From CAZBMJ01 sp964493205 (GTDB lineage: Bacteria; Myxococcota; UBA727; JABDBI01), in assembly GCA_964493205.1 (NCBI GenBank), contig CAZBMJ010000007.1:14570-78569 (forward strand): a stretch of DNA of 64,000 nt, read 5' to 3'. The notes below the pieces were generated by a model. That model was not told the origin of the DNA. It ran no database searches and worked only from the letters and a program-made list of their open reading frames with translations. The position numbers and the translations under genes were made by a program. Below, piece after piece: positions 8,032-16,217 of the stretch (the stretch's first letter is position 1; each line of letters starts with the position of its first letter).

Positions 8032-9003
8032 ATGTATAAAATAGCCATAATTATTTTATTATTTATACAAGCATGTGCACATGTGCAACATCGGCCTGAA
8101 ATTTATAAAAGCTTAGAAAATGAAATAAAAAATACCAACGCTATTCATTTAAAAGAATGTAATTGCATGAAAGCACTCCATAGAAACTTATTTGAAAATC
8201 CAGATAACACCTCACGCTATGCATTTGATAAAAAAGTTGCACAAAATGCTGTAAATTTAAACAAAGAAATTGTTAGTGTTTTAGCCATAGGTTCAGGCTT
8301 TTTACTCAATGAATTAACAGCGTTAGCTAATATTTTAGCTAGTGGCAAAAATCTCAAAATTTATCTGATTGACTATGCGTATATATTTTATGGAGATAAA
8401 GATTTTAAAGAAAATGCTTTATATTTAGGTAATAATCCTGAAAGTATACCTGAAAATTGGAAAAGTTATCATTTTTGGAATTGGGCAAAAAATAATAAAA
8501 AACCATATTTGCCATTTTTTGAAAAGCACCACCAAGCTATTGATGAATTTAAAATCATTATAAGTAACCTTGATAAAATCTATAATACAAGCTCAATAGT
8601 AGAAATTATAAAACCTGGCAAAAATGAGCCCGCTAATTTACCCACTTTGGACATGATTATAGCTATTGATGCGTTTATTGATATTCCTGAACTGATGTGG
8701 AACCTTCACTATCAATTAAGATTAAATAGCCCTGTGCGCTTTATTTCTCTGAACAAAAATAAACCAATGGGAGGCTTTTGGGATTCTGCCGATTTTAAAC
8801 AAAGAGAATCAAACTCTTTAAAGCCTGTCACTATTGAGATTTATGATGTAGTTAGTAAGCCTGGTTTTGGTAGTTATAAACTTATTGAACGTACGATGTT
8901 TGAGTCAACTAGTGAACAAAAAGCTAAAGCTTTAGAATTTATTACCGATCCTGAAAGAGATTCAAATCAAAGTCCGTTCGACTCAGCCATATCAGGAAAA
9001 TAA
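8032..9003 (+). CDS. lipoprotein with a Rossmann (methyltransferase-like) domain, function unknown
   Basis: A 323-residue protein. A short lipoprotein signal ends in FIQAC (Cys15). The body has features of a class I SAM-binding fold: VLAIGSGFLLNEL (motif I-like glycine loop, about 83-95), IYLIDYAY (acidic end of strand 2) and LDMIIAIDAF (motif IV-like). A Cys cluster (CNCM, about 43-46) precedes the fold. I do not recognise a named family. If it is a methyltransferase it is oddly placed, since a lipobox would put it outside the cytoplasm. Start codons of this gene and its neighbours lie within 1-2 bases of the preceding stops. Confidence 0.6.
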   Translation: MYKIAIIILLFIQACAHVQHRPEIYKSLENEIKNTNAIHLKECNCMKALHRNLFENPDNTSRYAFDKKVAQNAVNLNKEIVSVLAIGSGFLLNELTALANILASGKNLKIYLIDYAYIFYGDKDFKENALYLGNNPESIPENWKSYHFWNWAKNNKKPYLPFFEKHHQAIDEFKIIISNLDKIYNTSSIVEIIKPGKNEPANLPTLDMIIAIDAFIDIPELMWNLHYQLRLNSPVRFISLNKNKPMGGFWDSADFKQRESNSLKPVTIEIYDVVSKPGFGSYKLIERTMFESTSEQKAKALEFITDPERDSNQSPFDSAISGK

Positions 9004-9005
9004 AT

Positions 9006-9437
9006 ATGCCATGGTCTGAATTTTCACTTATTCTTAGGCCTTCAGTATTAGGCGGTGTGGGTGTCTTTGCTACTCATGATATTCCTGCCAATACACTTAT
9101 TCTTCCTATACCTTTTGAGCTAAGAGTTCTAAAAACCAAAGATGTACCACACGATTTACTTAAATATTGCATTTATTTAAACGATGAAGAAGTGGTTGGA
9201 CCAGAACGTTTTGACCGCATGGAGATAGGCTGGTTTATCAATCACTCTGATAAACCAAATATTATGAATAAGGCCGTTATACGAAATGCTGAAAGCTTAA
9301 GTATAGAACAAACTATTAGCGACATGAAAATTCGTTCAGTTTATAGTATTACAGATATCAAAGCTGGCGATGAAATTCTTGTTGATTATAATACTCTCAA
9401 CGAGCCTGAGCATTTAAAAGAAAGTTATTATCTATAA
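9006..9437 (+). CDS. SET-domain protein (putative lysine methyltransferase)
   Basis: A 143-residue single-domain protein without signal peptide. The SET landmarks are in order: GVGVFATHDI (17-26, the GxG strand), GWFINHSDKPN (75-85, containing the NHS motif that binds SAM) and the ELxxDY-type end AGDEILVDYN (120-129). The post-SET Cys region is absent. SET enzymes methylate protein lysines and are mainly eukaryotic; bacterial ones are often carried by chlamydiae, legionellae and other intracellular species. Last gene of the rlmN-protease-lipoprotein operon. Possible targets are a host protein or a bacterial one such as a ribosomal protein. Confidence 0.8.
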   Translation: MPWSEFSLILRPSVLGGVGVFATHDIPANTLILPIPFELRVLKTKDVPHDLLKYCIYLNDEEVVGPERFDRMEIGWFINHSDKPNIMNKAVIRNAESLSIEQTISDMKIRSVYSITDIKAGDEILVDYNTLNEPEHLKESYYL

Positions 9438-9542
9438 ATCTAATTCCATTATTAGTCTTTAATAGGGCTTTTTCTTCCATAAATTGGTTAATGGTTCTTT
9501 TCAGGGGGGTACTATAACCAAAGCAGCTTAAGAATTTAAAGC

Positions 9543-9850
9543 AAGTGGAGGTAATCGGATTCTATTTTTGGCCCATTCCTACGTGCCGTCGCCTTGTGCG
9601 CGGCATCCAGAAAATTAACCTTTACAATTTAGTGTAGAGAATGAAAACTAAATTTAGTTGAAGAGTTTAATCAGATGATATCAAAGTTTTATTTGCCACT
9701 AGTTGCAATTGAATATTCCAAATACTTTGCATACAATACTTCTTATTCTTTCACATCATTTTTTACTTTAGGAATTAGTTTTCTGGATGCCGCGCACAAG
9801 GCGACGGCACGTAGGAATAGGCCAAAAATAGAATCCGATCACCTCCACTT
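9543..9850. repeat. 308-bp inverted-repeat element with REP-like hairpins
   Basis: Fills most of the only gene-free stretch longer than 300 bases (9438-9884). Two 72-bp arms (9543-9614 and 9779-9850) are inverted copies with only two mismatches, around a 164-bp AT-rich core with no convincing gene. Each arm contains its own short GC-rich hairpin (TGCCGCGC / GCGACGGCA, loop ACAAG; 9584-9605 and 9788-9809), far richer in G+C than the surroundings. It looks like a miniature non-autonomous element or two facing REP units. No target duplication is obvious. It separates the SET operon from the cyclase gene. Confidence 0.8.
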
Positions 9851-9884
9851 ATCCAAATTACTTGCGATTAAAAAAGGATAACTT

Positions 9885-10580
9885 ATGTCTTTTCCTTATA
9901 AAATAGTAGATCTAACTCATACTCTTGACCCAACTATCCCTTCATGGACTGGTGGATGCGCTTTTAGTCATGAGATAAAACTTGATTATGAACAGTGTAC
10001 AACTAATACAAAATTTCGTGTTCAGCAACTAAAGATGCATGCAGGTGTTGGAACTCATATGGATGCACCTGCTCATTGTATAGTGGGTGGAAGAACTATT
10101 GATGAACTAGATATTAATAATTTTCTAGCTCCCTGTATTGTTATTGATGTGTCTGACAAAGCTCATGAAAACTATATTATTGGTATGAACGATATAAAAA
10201 GTGAGGTACTCGCTAAAAGCTTTGTGATGTTTAAAACAGGATGGGAAAAGTTTTGGTCAGAACCCCGCAAATATCATAATAATCATGTTTTTCCTTCAGT
10301 ATCAGGCGAAGTAGCCAAGTATTTGGTAGATAAAGATATTGTTGGCATTGGAATTGATACTTTGTCGCCAGATGCTCCAAAAAATGGCTTTTTAGTTCAC
10401 GAAACTATTCTAGGCGCAGGCAAATATATTATTGAAAATGCGGCTAATTTAGACAGTTTGCCAATTAACAATAGCTTTATTATGGCATTTCCCATAAAAA
10501 GCAAAGGCTGCACTGAAAGTCCAATAAGGCTTGTGGGCTTAGTAAGCAAAGTTAGTTGTAATGGAAACGGCAAGAAATAA
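9885..10580 (+). CDS. cyclase-family metal hydrolase (kynurenine formamidase-like)
   Basis: A 231-residue protein. The metal-binding signature of this family, HxGxxTHxDxPxH-like, reads HAGVGTHMDAPAH (His52, His58, Asp60, His64), and the N-terminus VDLTHTLDP is typical. Members hydrolyse N-formylkynurenine or related amides or cyclic substrates with Zn2+ or Mn2+. No tryptophan-catabolic gene lies nearby, so the substrate is open. AAGGAT precedes the ATG. Its 3' end overlaps the convergent yoeB gene by 29 bases. Confidence 0.85.
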   Translation: MSFPYKIVDLTHTLDPTIPSWTGGCAFSHEIKLDYEQCTTNTKFRVQQLKMHAGVGTHMDAPAHCIVGGRTIDELDINNFLAPCIVIDVSDKAHENYIIGMNDIKSEVLAKSFVMFKTGWEKFWSEPRKYHNNHVFPSVSGEVAKYLVDKDIVGIGIDTLSPDAPKNGFLVHETILGAGKYIIENAANLDSLPINNSFIMAFPIKSKGCTESPIRLVGLVSKVSCNGNGKK

Positions 10581-10809
10581 TTTCTATTGTGTTATCAGTC
10601 ATACGATATATAAGGCGATGTTCTAAGTCTATACGTCTTGACCAAAATCCGCTTAGCTCAAATTTAAGGGGCTCAGGCTTGCCTAAGCCATCAAATGGTG
10701 AGCGCATGCTGTCACGAATTAGTTCATTAATGCGCTTAAGAATTTTTTTGTCATTTTTTTGCCAAAATAAATAGTCTTCCCATGCTTCTTTGGTAAATTT
10801 TAAATTCAT
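10552..10809 (-). CDS. yoeB: YoeB-family toxin (ribosome-dependent mRNA interferase)
   Basis: 85 residues and very close to E. coli YoeB over the whole length (shared blocks include GKPEPLK and LSGFWSRRI). The catalytic residues fall at the same numbers: Glu46, Arg65 and His83, next to Tyr84. It cuts mRNA at the A site of the ribosome when freed from YefM. Its start overlaps the yefM stop by 4 bases, the usual coupling of this toxin-antitoxin pair. It appears intact. Confidence 0.95.
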   Translation of the reverse strand: MNLKFTKEAWEDYLFWQKNDKKILKRINELIRDSMRSPFDGLGKPEPLKFELSGFWSRRIDLEHRLIYRMTDNTIEIISCRFHYN

Positions 10810-11060
10810 GAATCGATCAGTTTTTGTTCTAATGTTTGACCTGACTTAAGGCTTTCAAGAGAAGCTCGTAAATGCTTTGCATTAGCTTCATTGGAAAGTA
10901 GATACGCAGTTTCTTTGAGAGATTCATAACTTGAAAGAGGCAATAAAATCATGGTTTCACCTTTTGGGCGTTTTATAATCACTGGTTCATGCCGATCTGC
11001 TGATTGTTCCATGATTTTTTTAAGATTTTTCCGTAATTCTGAATAGCTTACAGGATTCAT
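10806..11060 (-). CDS. yefM: YefM-family antitoxin
   Basis: 84 residues of the Phd/YefM type. The N-terminus MNPVSYSELRKNLKKIMEQ and the middle EPVIIKRPKGETMILLPLSS are characteristic of the dimeric DNA-binding half; the C-terminal tail would wrap YoeB. GAGG lies 8 bases before the ATG. The protein neutralises YoeB and represses its own promoter through the GTAC-containing sites just upstream. Confidence 0.93.
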   Translation of the reverse strand: MNPVSYSELRKNLKKIMEQSADRHEPVIIKRPKGETMILLPLSSYESLKETAYLLSNEANAKHLRASLESLKSGQTLEQKLIDS

Positions 11061-11110
11061 TTAAGTACCTCTTTAAGTACCATTATAAGTACTTAGCATG
11101 CTTTATGCAA
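11061..11110 (-). promoter_or_regulatory. yefM-yoeB promoter with three operator half-sites
   Basis: On the minus strand TTGCAT (11110-11105), a 17-base spacer and a perfect TATAAT (11087-11082) form a strong promoter. The palindrome TAAGTACTTA (11086-11095) overlaps the -10 box. Two TTAAGTACC copies (11061-11069, 11073-11081) follow in the leader. The three AAGTAC cores repeat every 12-13 bases. YefM operators in E. coli are also palindromes with a GTAC core, so these are probably the autoregulatory sites. Confidence 0.8.
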
Positions 11111-11156
11111 GTATTTGATCTAGATTAATTTCTTTAATAATCTATCTAGTTACTTT

Positions 11157-12017
11157 TTATAACTTTCCAGAAAGCATAAGGCGATCGAATTGCACGAGCC
11201 AAGGATTAATCATTGTGTTTGACGATAAGTGACCAAAATGCTTTTCTCTGAATTCAAGCCAGGAATTTTGATTATTAAATGGGTTGCCTTTTGGGAAGTC
11301 AGGCATCTCTGCCCTTATAGCCTTATACATAACCTCAAACATAGAATCTGCGCTTACAAGACGCTCATTTTGAGCCTTCCATTCTGTCAATCTAACACTC
11401 AGTCTCCCTATTGTCAGGGCCAAATTGGTACTCCAATCTTCCATTGGACCAGCCTTAAGGTGTAGTATCATAACAGCAATATCGACAGCATTGCTATGGT
11501 TATTATCGATCTCCCTATTAAATCCATGTTTAATATTTCGTATCTCATTCCAATAATCTGTGGCATTTTTAGTAGCCTCTCTTGCACCAAACAATGCCAT
11601 AGTATTTCTGGTGTTCGAATCGCTCTCTTTTGCCAATATTTTCCAACGCTCATCAAACCAGCTTGGATAATCATGATATTGGACTAAACGGCTGTAAAAA
11701 CCCTTACCAGGGTACATAAGGTTGTACTGCGATGCAAATGCAAACTTAGCTCCATCAACTATAGACCAAACATATTCTAAATAAGCATTCATTATGATCA
11801 ACAAGGCTAATTTTTCTCTGGGCGAGCTAACTTGTTTTCTTTCAATAAAGCTAGCCAATTTTGTGGATAGCTCTTCCATAAGTAATTTGAGATAAGCTGG
11901 TTCATCGTTACTATTTTTTACAGTATTAAAGATTTCTTCTTTTGAACCCATCCAATTACTACTATGTGCAAAAAAAACATAAAAAAAAAGAAAGACTGTC
12001 AAGATTGCCTTAATCAT
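11157..12017 (-). CDS. secreted protein of unknown function
   Basis: 286 residues with a signal peptide (MIKAILTVFLFFYVFFAHS). The mature chain is mostly helical, rich in Trp, Asn and charged residues (WMGSKEEIF, YWNEIRNIKHGF, NPFNNQNSWLEFREKHFG). No motif is recognised. The ATG at 12017 has GAGG 4 bases upstream; the frame opens at a TTG at 12029. It lies alone between yefM and a small secreted-protein gene on the other strand. Confidence 0.6.
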   Translation of the reverse strand: MIKAILTVFLFFYVFFAHSSNWMGSKEEIFNTVKNSNDEPAYLKLLMEELSTKLASFIERKQVSSPREKLALLIIMNAYLEYVWSIVDGAKFAFASQYNLMYPGKGFYSRLVQYHDYPSWFDERWKILAKESDSNTRNTMALFGAREATKNATDYWNEIRNIKHGFNREIDNNHSNAVDIAVMILHLKAGPMEDWSTNLALTIGRLSVRLTEWKAQNERLVSADSMFEVMYKAIRAEMPDFPKGNPFNNQNSWLEFREKHFGHLSSNTMINPWLVQFDRLMLSGKL

Positions 12018-12208
12018 AATACCTCTCAAAAGTAAAAACTCATAACATATGGGACTATCAAGGTATTCGTTTTTTATAAACCCACCGTTTTAAATTACTT
12101 GTTTAGTACCATCTTGAAAAATGCTACCTGGGAGCTAACGACAATGTACGTATAAATATGCCCCCATTATTAAATAGATATATGATTAAACGAATTAAGG
12201 AATAAATT

Positions 12209-12409
12209 ATGAAATTATATTTTTTTTTGGCAAGTGCTTTGTTTTTTTCTTTTGCTCCTGCAAGTTTTGCGACTGATAAATTTGATGTATTATCCGCAGA
12301 AAAATTAATTAATGTTTTGCAAAAAACTGAAAATCAATCAATTGAGAACAGCCCTAAAACTATAAAAATAACACTAGATAATAACAACAATATTTTGATG
12401 GACTCATGA
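12209..12409 (+). CDS. small secreted protein, unknown
   Basis: 66 residues: a clear signal peptide (residues 1-21, ending SFA), then about 45 polar residues ending in an Asn-rich tail. AAGGA lies 8 bases before the ATG. It resembles in style the 101-residue protein at 15897-16202: a signal peptide, then a short acidic chain with an ALxxIL-like helix (SAEKLINVLQ here). Function unknown. It converges on a large secreted-protein gene. Confidence 0.5.
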   Translation: MKLYFFLASALFFSFAPASFATDKFDVLSAEKLINVLQKTENQSIENSPKTIKITLDNNNNILMDS

Positions 12410-12433
12410 TGAAATAAAGAGTTTATTTACCTT

Positions 12434-14191
12434 TTAAGGAAAGCATGTATCTGAGTCAACATAATACATCATACAGTCAGTATAATAGGGTTGAGTTAAA
12501 TTATACTCAATTTGGCTAATAACTTTATTCATGATATTGAAGCTCTGAAGCAATATAGCAGCATTAATTTTTTTCTCTTTTGGCTCATCATTATCCTTGT
12601 GAATCAACATCATGCGCTCAAGAACCATTTTAGTTTCTTTATTATGCGTAATCAAATCCAGATTACTTGTACCCTGATAATATTTGATAATAAAATAAGG
12701 TAAAGAATAAAGTTCAACAATATTTTCTTTTGTTGTATGCTCATCAAGAAAAGTAGTAAATTGATCTAAATTATTAACTACTGCCAGAGAGTTAGCATAG
12801 GCAAAAACTTCACATAAATAATTACTTTTTTGTAATTTCACCCTGTTTAAATAGCCTTTTACTTCTTTTTCAGGATATGTTTGTTGATCATTTTCTATCA
12901 TTTTTTTTAAACATATAAAAAAATCTTCAAAATTAGAGTTGAGAAACCATGCATCAGACTGGGCAATAGTTTCCATGAGTACCCAGTATATTTTATTTTG
13001 ATTTACGATGCGTATAAGAGGAGCTATATGATAAGAGCCACGTTTATTCAGCAATAAAATTAAATTTTCTTCATTTAACATAACTTCACAGTAAGTTTTC
13101 ACTGGAATTTTAAGTGTTTGTTCTAGGCAATTTTTTATAAATAAGTAATTAAAATAATATTGCCCTCTTTCTTTATTAATAAAAAATATGTCATTCCACC
13201 TCTCTGATAAAAAATGACTACATGCCAAAAGTTCATGAAGGATGTTAAGAGAAAACTCCAACTCCTCATAAGGCATACTGGGAGAATTTATAAGTATATC
13301 TTGAAGAAGAATTTTTAGAGTCTTTTGAATATCTTTGTCATTTTTTTCCATAAAATGCCCTCGCAGAGCTCTCACATGGGCAATAGAAAGATTATTTTTA
13401 TAGGTGTTATATAAATGATGAATTAAATGGCGGTCGCCATTAAATTGTTTAGCAAGATTCTTTATAAATATTGTATCGTTTTTACTTATTAACCCTGCAT
13501 ATTGTAAATCTCTTTTTTTTTCAGAAAAAATATTAAGTGCTTTTTTTCCGCTGTAAGTATAAAGCTCTAAGTTAAATTCTTTTTTATGATTATATCTATA
13601 TAATAGATAAATATCATATGCATCTTTATAGTATTCATATTCATGCTCTATGAGATCATAAAAAGATAACTGTTGAACATTTTCTAAGCTAAAATTATTA
13701 ATTTTTATGAAGTAATCGTAAGAATCTTCTTGGGGGTCATAAAGGTATTCATAATTAGATAAAGCAAGATTTTGTTTAAGACTGTCCTCGAATAGTTTAG
13801 TATTATTGGGATAGTTTTTAACTTTAAATAAAACAAAGTTATAATATTTTAATTCTTCAAAAGATAAATTTTGATTAAAATTAGAAAATTTTAAAAATAT
13901 AAAACTAATATTTGGATATATTTGATTTAATAAATTTCTTATTTCTTTGTAACCTTTAGAAATATCCATTTTTAAATAAAGTTCTATATGAAGAGATTCT
14001 TGATGCTTGTCTATGTCGATGAAATAATCTTCATCCTCCGTTTTTGATAATAATTGATTGATTTTATCTTCTATCTCTTTGGGGGTGTTGTCAGTCGGTG
14101 ATATTACATTAAAACAATAAGTATTATTAGCTTGTACTGGCAAAGTGCATGAAATTAGATTTATAAAGATAGCAAAAAACAAGTAAAACAT
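12434..14191 (-). CDS. large secreted protein of unknown function
   Basis: 585 residues. The signal peptide covers about 1-21 (ending VQA), and the mature protein is soluble, rich in Tyr, Leu, Asn and Phe, with no repeats that I can align. Cysteines are few (about eight). GGAAA precedes the ATG. Composition and lack of recognisable domains resemble exported proteins of host-associated bacteria, but that is only an impression. It is divergent from the photolyase gene. Confidence 0.6.
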   Translation of the reverse strand: MFYLFFAIFINLISCTLPVQANNTYCFNVISPTDNTPKEIEDKINQLLSKTEDEDYFIDIDKHQESLHIELYLKMDISKGYKEIRNLLNQIYPNISFIFLKFSNFNQNLSFEELKYYNFVLFKVKNYPNNTKLFEDSLKQNLALSNYEYLYDPQEDSYDYFIKINNFSLENVQQLSFYDLIEHEYEYYKDAYDIYLLYRYNHKKEFNLELYTYSGKKALNIFSEKKRDLQYAGLISKNDTIFIKNLAKQFNGDRHLIHHLYNTYKNNLSIAHVRALRGHFMEKNDKDIQKTLKILLQDILINSPSMPYEELEFSLNILHELLACSHFLSERWNDIFFINKERGQYYFNYLFIKNCLEQTLKIPVKTYCEVMLNEENLILLLNKRGSYHIAPLIRIVNQNKIYWVLMETIAQSDAWFLNSNFEDFFICLKKMIENDQQTYPEKEVKGYLNRVKLQKSNYLCEVFAYANSLAVVNNLDQFTTFLDEHTTKENIVELYSLPYFIIKYYQGTSNLDLITHNKETKMVLERMMLIHKDNDEPKEKKINAAILLQSFNIMNKVISQIEYNLTQPYYTDCMMYYVDSDTCFP

Positions 14192-14277
14192 AAAAATATT
14201 TCCATAGATAATAAATATTAAAATAAAGTATTATTCATATAATCTAATAAATGCTGTTTTTCAATAGGAACAAAAAG

Positions 14278-15813
14278 ATGAAAAAGTTGCGATTTATCTT
14301 TGGAGATCAATTATCACATTCTATTTCTTCATTAACTGATATGGACAAAGAAGATATTATTTTTTTATGTGAAGCAATGGAAGAAGCCAGTTATGTGAAA
14401 CATCATCCAAAAAAAATTGCCTTTCTTTTTGCGTCTATGCGTCATTTTGCAGCTGAACTTGAATCCAAAGGCTATCAGGTTCATTACGTAAAACTGATGG
14501 ATCCATCTAACACAGGTAATTTAACTAAAGAAATTTTGCGTATATCACACAATCTTAAAGTAAAGCAAATCATAGTCACAGAGCCAAGTGAATATCGCCT
14601 GAAAACCATGGTTGATTCTTGGGGACCATTACTAGACGTTCCTGTGGAAATTCGCACTGATGATCGTTTTCTTTGTACAATTTCTGACTTTAAAGATTGG
14701 GCTGATGGGAAGAAACAATTAAAAATGGAGTATTTTTACAGAGAAATGCGCAAAAAATATCAAATATTGATGGAGTCAAAAAATTCTCCTATTGGGGGTC
14801 AATGGAACTATGACAAAGAAAATCGTAAGCCACCCATAAAAAACCTTAAATCACCCAAGCGCATTAGTCATAAAAAGTCTCTTATTTTAAAAGAAGTACT
14901 AAAAATGGTAAATGAAAAATTTTCTAATCATTTTGGTATGTTAGAGCCATTTTATTACGCTGTTACACGTGAACAAGCACTCATAGAACTTTATGATTTT
15001 ATACATCGTATTCTCCCTAATTTTGGCGATTATCAAGATGCCATGGTGAAAGGAGAAGCTTATCTTAATCATTCACTATTATCATCCTATATCAATGCAG
15101 GACTTTTATTACCCTTAGAGATTTGCCAACTTGCAGATAACGCTTATAAAACTGGTAAAGTGCCTCTTAATTCTGCTGAAGGTTTTATCAGGCAAATTCT
15201 GGGTTGGAGAGAATATATACGTGGTATTTATTGGCTAAAAATGCCTCAATATGCTGATTTAAATTATTTTAATGCTAAAACTCCTTTACCTGATTTTTAT
15301 TGGGGGGCCAAAACAAATATGAACTGTATTGCGGAAGCGGTATCGCATACAAAAGAGCATGCTTACTCTCATCATATCCAGCGTTTAATGGTAACAGGAA
15401 ATTTTGCACTTATCGCAGGTTTAGATGTTAAAGAAGTACAAGAATGGTATCTAGCAGTTTATAGTGATGCTTATGAATGGGTAGAAATGCCCAACACCCT
15501 TGGTATGGCTCTTTTTGCTGATGGAGGTATTGTTGGCAGTAAGCCCTATGCTGCAAGCGGCAAATATATTCATAAGATGAGCAATTTTTGTGATAACTGC
15601 TTTTATAAGCCTAATGATATGCTTGATGAAAAAGCTTGCCCTTTTAATGCACTTTATTGGGATTTTCTTGCTCGCAATCGAGATAAATTAGAGCATAACC
15701 AACGCCTACCCTACGTTTATAGCGCTTGGAATAAGTTCAGTATAGAAAAACAAAACGCTATAAAAAAGAAAGCAAGCATGATTTTGAGACGTATGAAAAT
15801 TGGAGGATTGTAA
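14278..15813 (+). CDS. FeS-type cryptochrome/photolyase (PhrB/CryB-like)
   Basis: 511 residues. This is the deoxyribodipyrimidine-photolyase-related family (FeS-BCP), which repairs (6-4) photoproducts or senses light with FAD, a lumazine and a [4Fe-4S] cluster. Starting at the ATG at 14278 (AGGA upstream), the four cluster cysteines fall at 350, 438, 441 and 454, the same numbers I recall for Agrobacterium PhrB. They lie in NMNCIAE, NFCDNC and KACPFNALYWDF. The FAD region (LGWREYIRGIYW, TGNFALIAG) is intact. An earlier ATG at 14251 would add nine residues without a ribosome binding site. Confidence 0.9.
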   Translation: MKKLRFIFGDQLSHSISSLTDMDKEDIIFLCEAMEEASYVKHHPKKIAFLFASMRHFAAELESKGYQVHYVKLMDPSNTGNLTKEILRISHNLKVKQIIVTEPSEYRLKTMVDSWGPLLDVPVEIRTDDRFLCTISDFKDWADGKKQLKMEYFYREMRKKYQILMESKNSPIGGQWNYDKENRKPPIKNLKSPKRISHKKSLILKEVLKMVNEKFSNHFGMLEPFYYAVTREQALIELYDFIHRILPNFGDYQDAMVKGEAYLNHSLLSSYINAGLLLPLEICQLADNAYKTGKVPLNSAEGFIRQILGWREYIRGIYWLKMPQYADLNYFNAKTPLPDFYWGAKTNMNCIAEAVSHTKEHAYSHHIQRLMVTGNFALIAGLDVKEVQEWYLAVYSDAYEWVEMPNTLGMALFADGGIVGSKPYAASGKYIHKMSNFCDNCFYKPNDMLDEKACPFNALYWDFLARNRDKLEHNQRLPYVYSAWNKFSIEKQNAIKKKASMILRRMKIGGL

Positions 15814-15896
15814 ACTTAAAAGGAATAAATTTCTTTATTAACAGTTTTATCTATTCCTTGACTTATCTTAGTAGAAAATTTTACTAGGATGTCCCT

Positions 15897-16202
15897 ATGA
15901 AAAAAATGTCATTTTTTTGTTTAATTAGTTTATTTTTTTCCACTCATATTTGGTCTCTTGATCTTGTTATTAAAAAAGAAACAAAGATCAAAAACCCTAA
16001 TATATTGAGTGATAATGGCGGCCATATGATAATTCAAGATGATAATGGATTAACTATTTGCGAACTGCCGAGTTCTCATGAAAGGGAACTTTTTTTAAGT
16101 AAAGTAAAATTTCTGGAAACAAATCCTACTATTACTGAAGAAAAATTAGCAGAAATTTTACAATTAAGTTTTACAAGCATAGAAAAAATTATGGGTTTAT
16201 AA
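15897..16202 (+). CDS. small secreted protein, unknown
   Basis: 101 residues: a signal peptide (1-20, ending HIWS), then a short domain with a beta-like middle (GGHMIIQDDNGLTICELPS) and a helical C-terminus. AGGATG lies about 6 bases before the ATG, and a TTGACT -35-like box lies at about 15858. No family recognised. It follows the photolyase gene but probably has its own promoter. Confidence 0.5.
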   Translation: MKKMSFFCLISLFFSTHIWSLDLVIKKETKIKNPNILSDNGGHMIIQDDNGLTICELPSSHERELFLSKVKFLETNPTITEEKLAEILQLSFTSIEKIMGL

Positions 16203-16217
16203 AGCTTACTTTTAAAA

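Noticed and set aside
9675..9881. 68-codon open frame on the plus strand
   Set aside because: It runs through the core and right arm of the inverted-repeat element, has no ribosome binding site, and its second half is simply the repeat translated.
12412..12428. AAATAAA-GAG-TTTATTT hairpin as a bidirectional terminator
   Set aside because: The stem is A/T only, seven pairs, and such hairpins are frequent by chance at this base composition.
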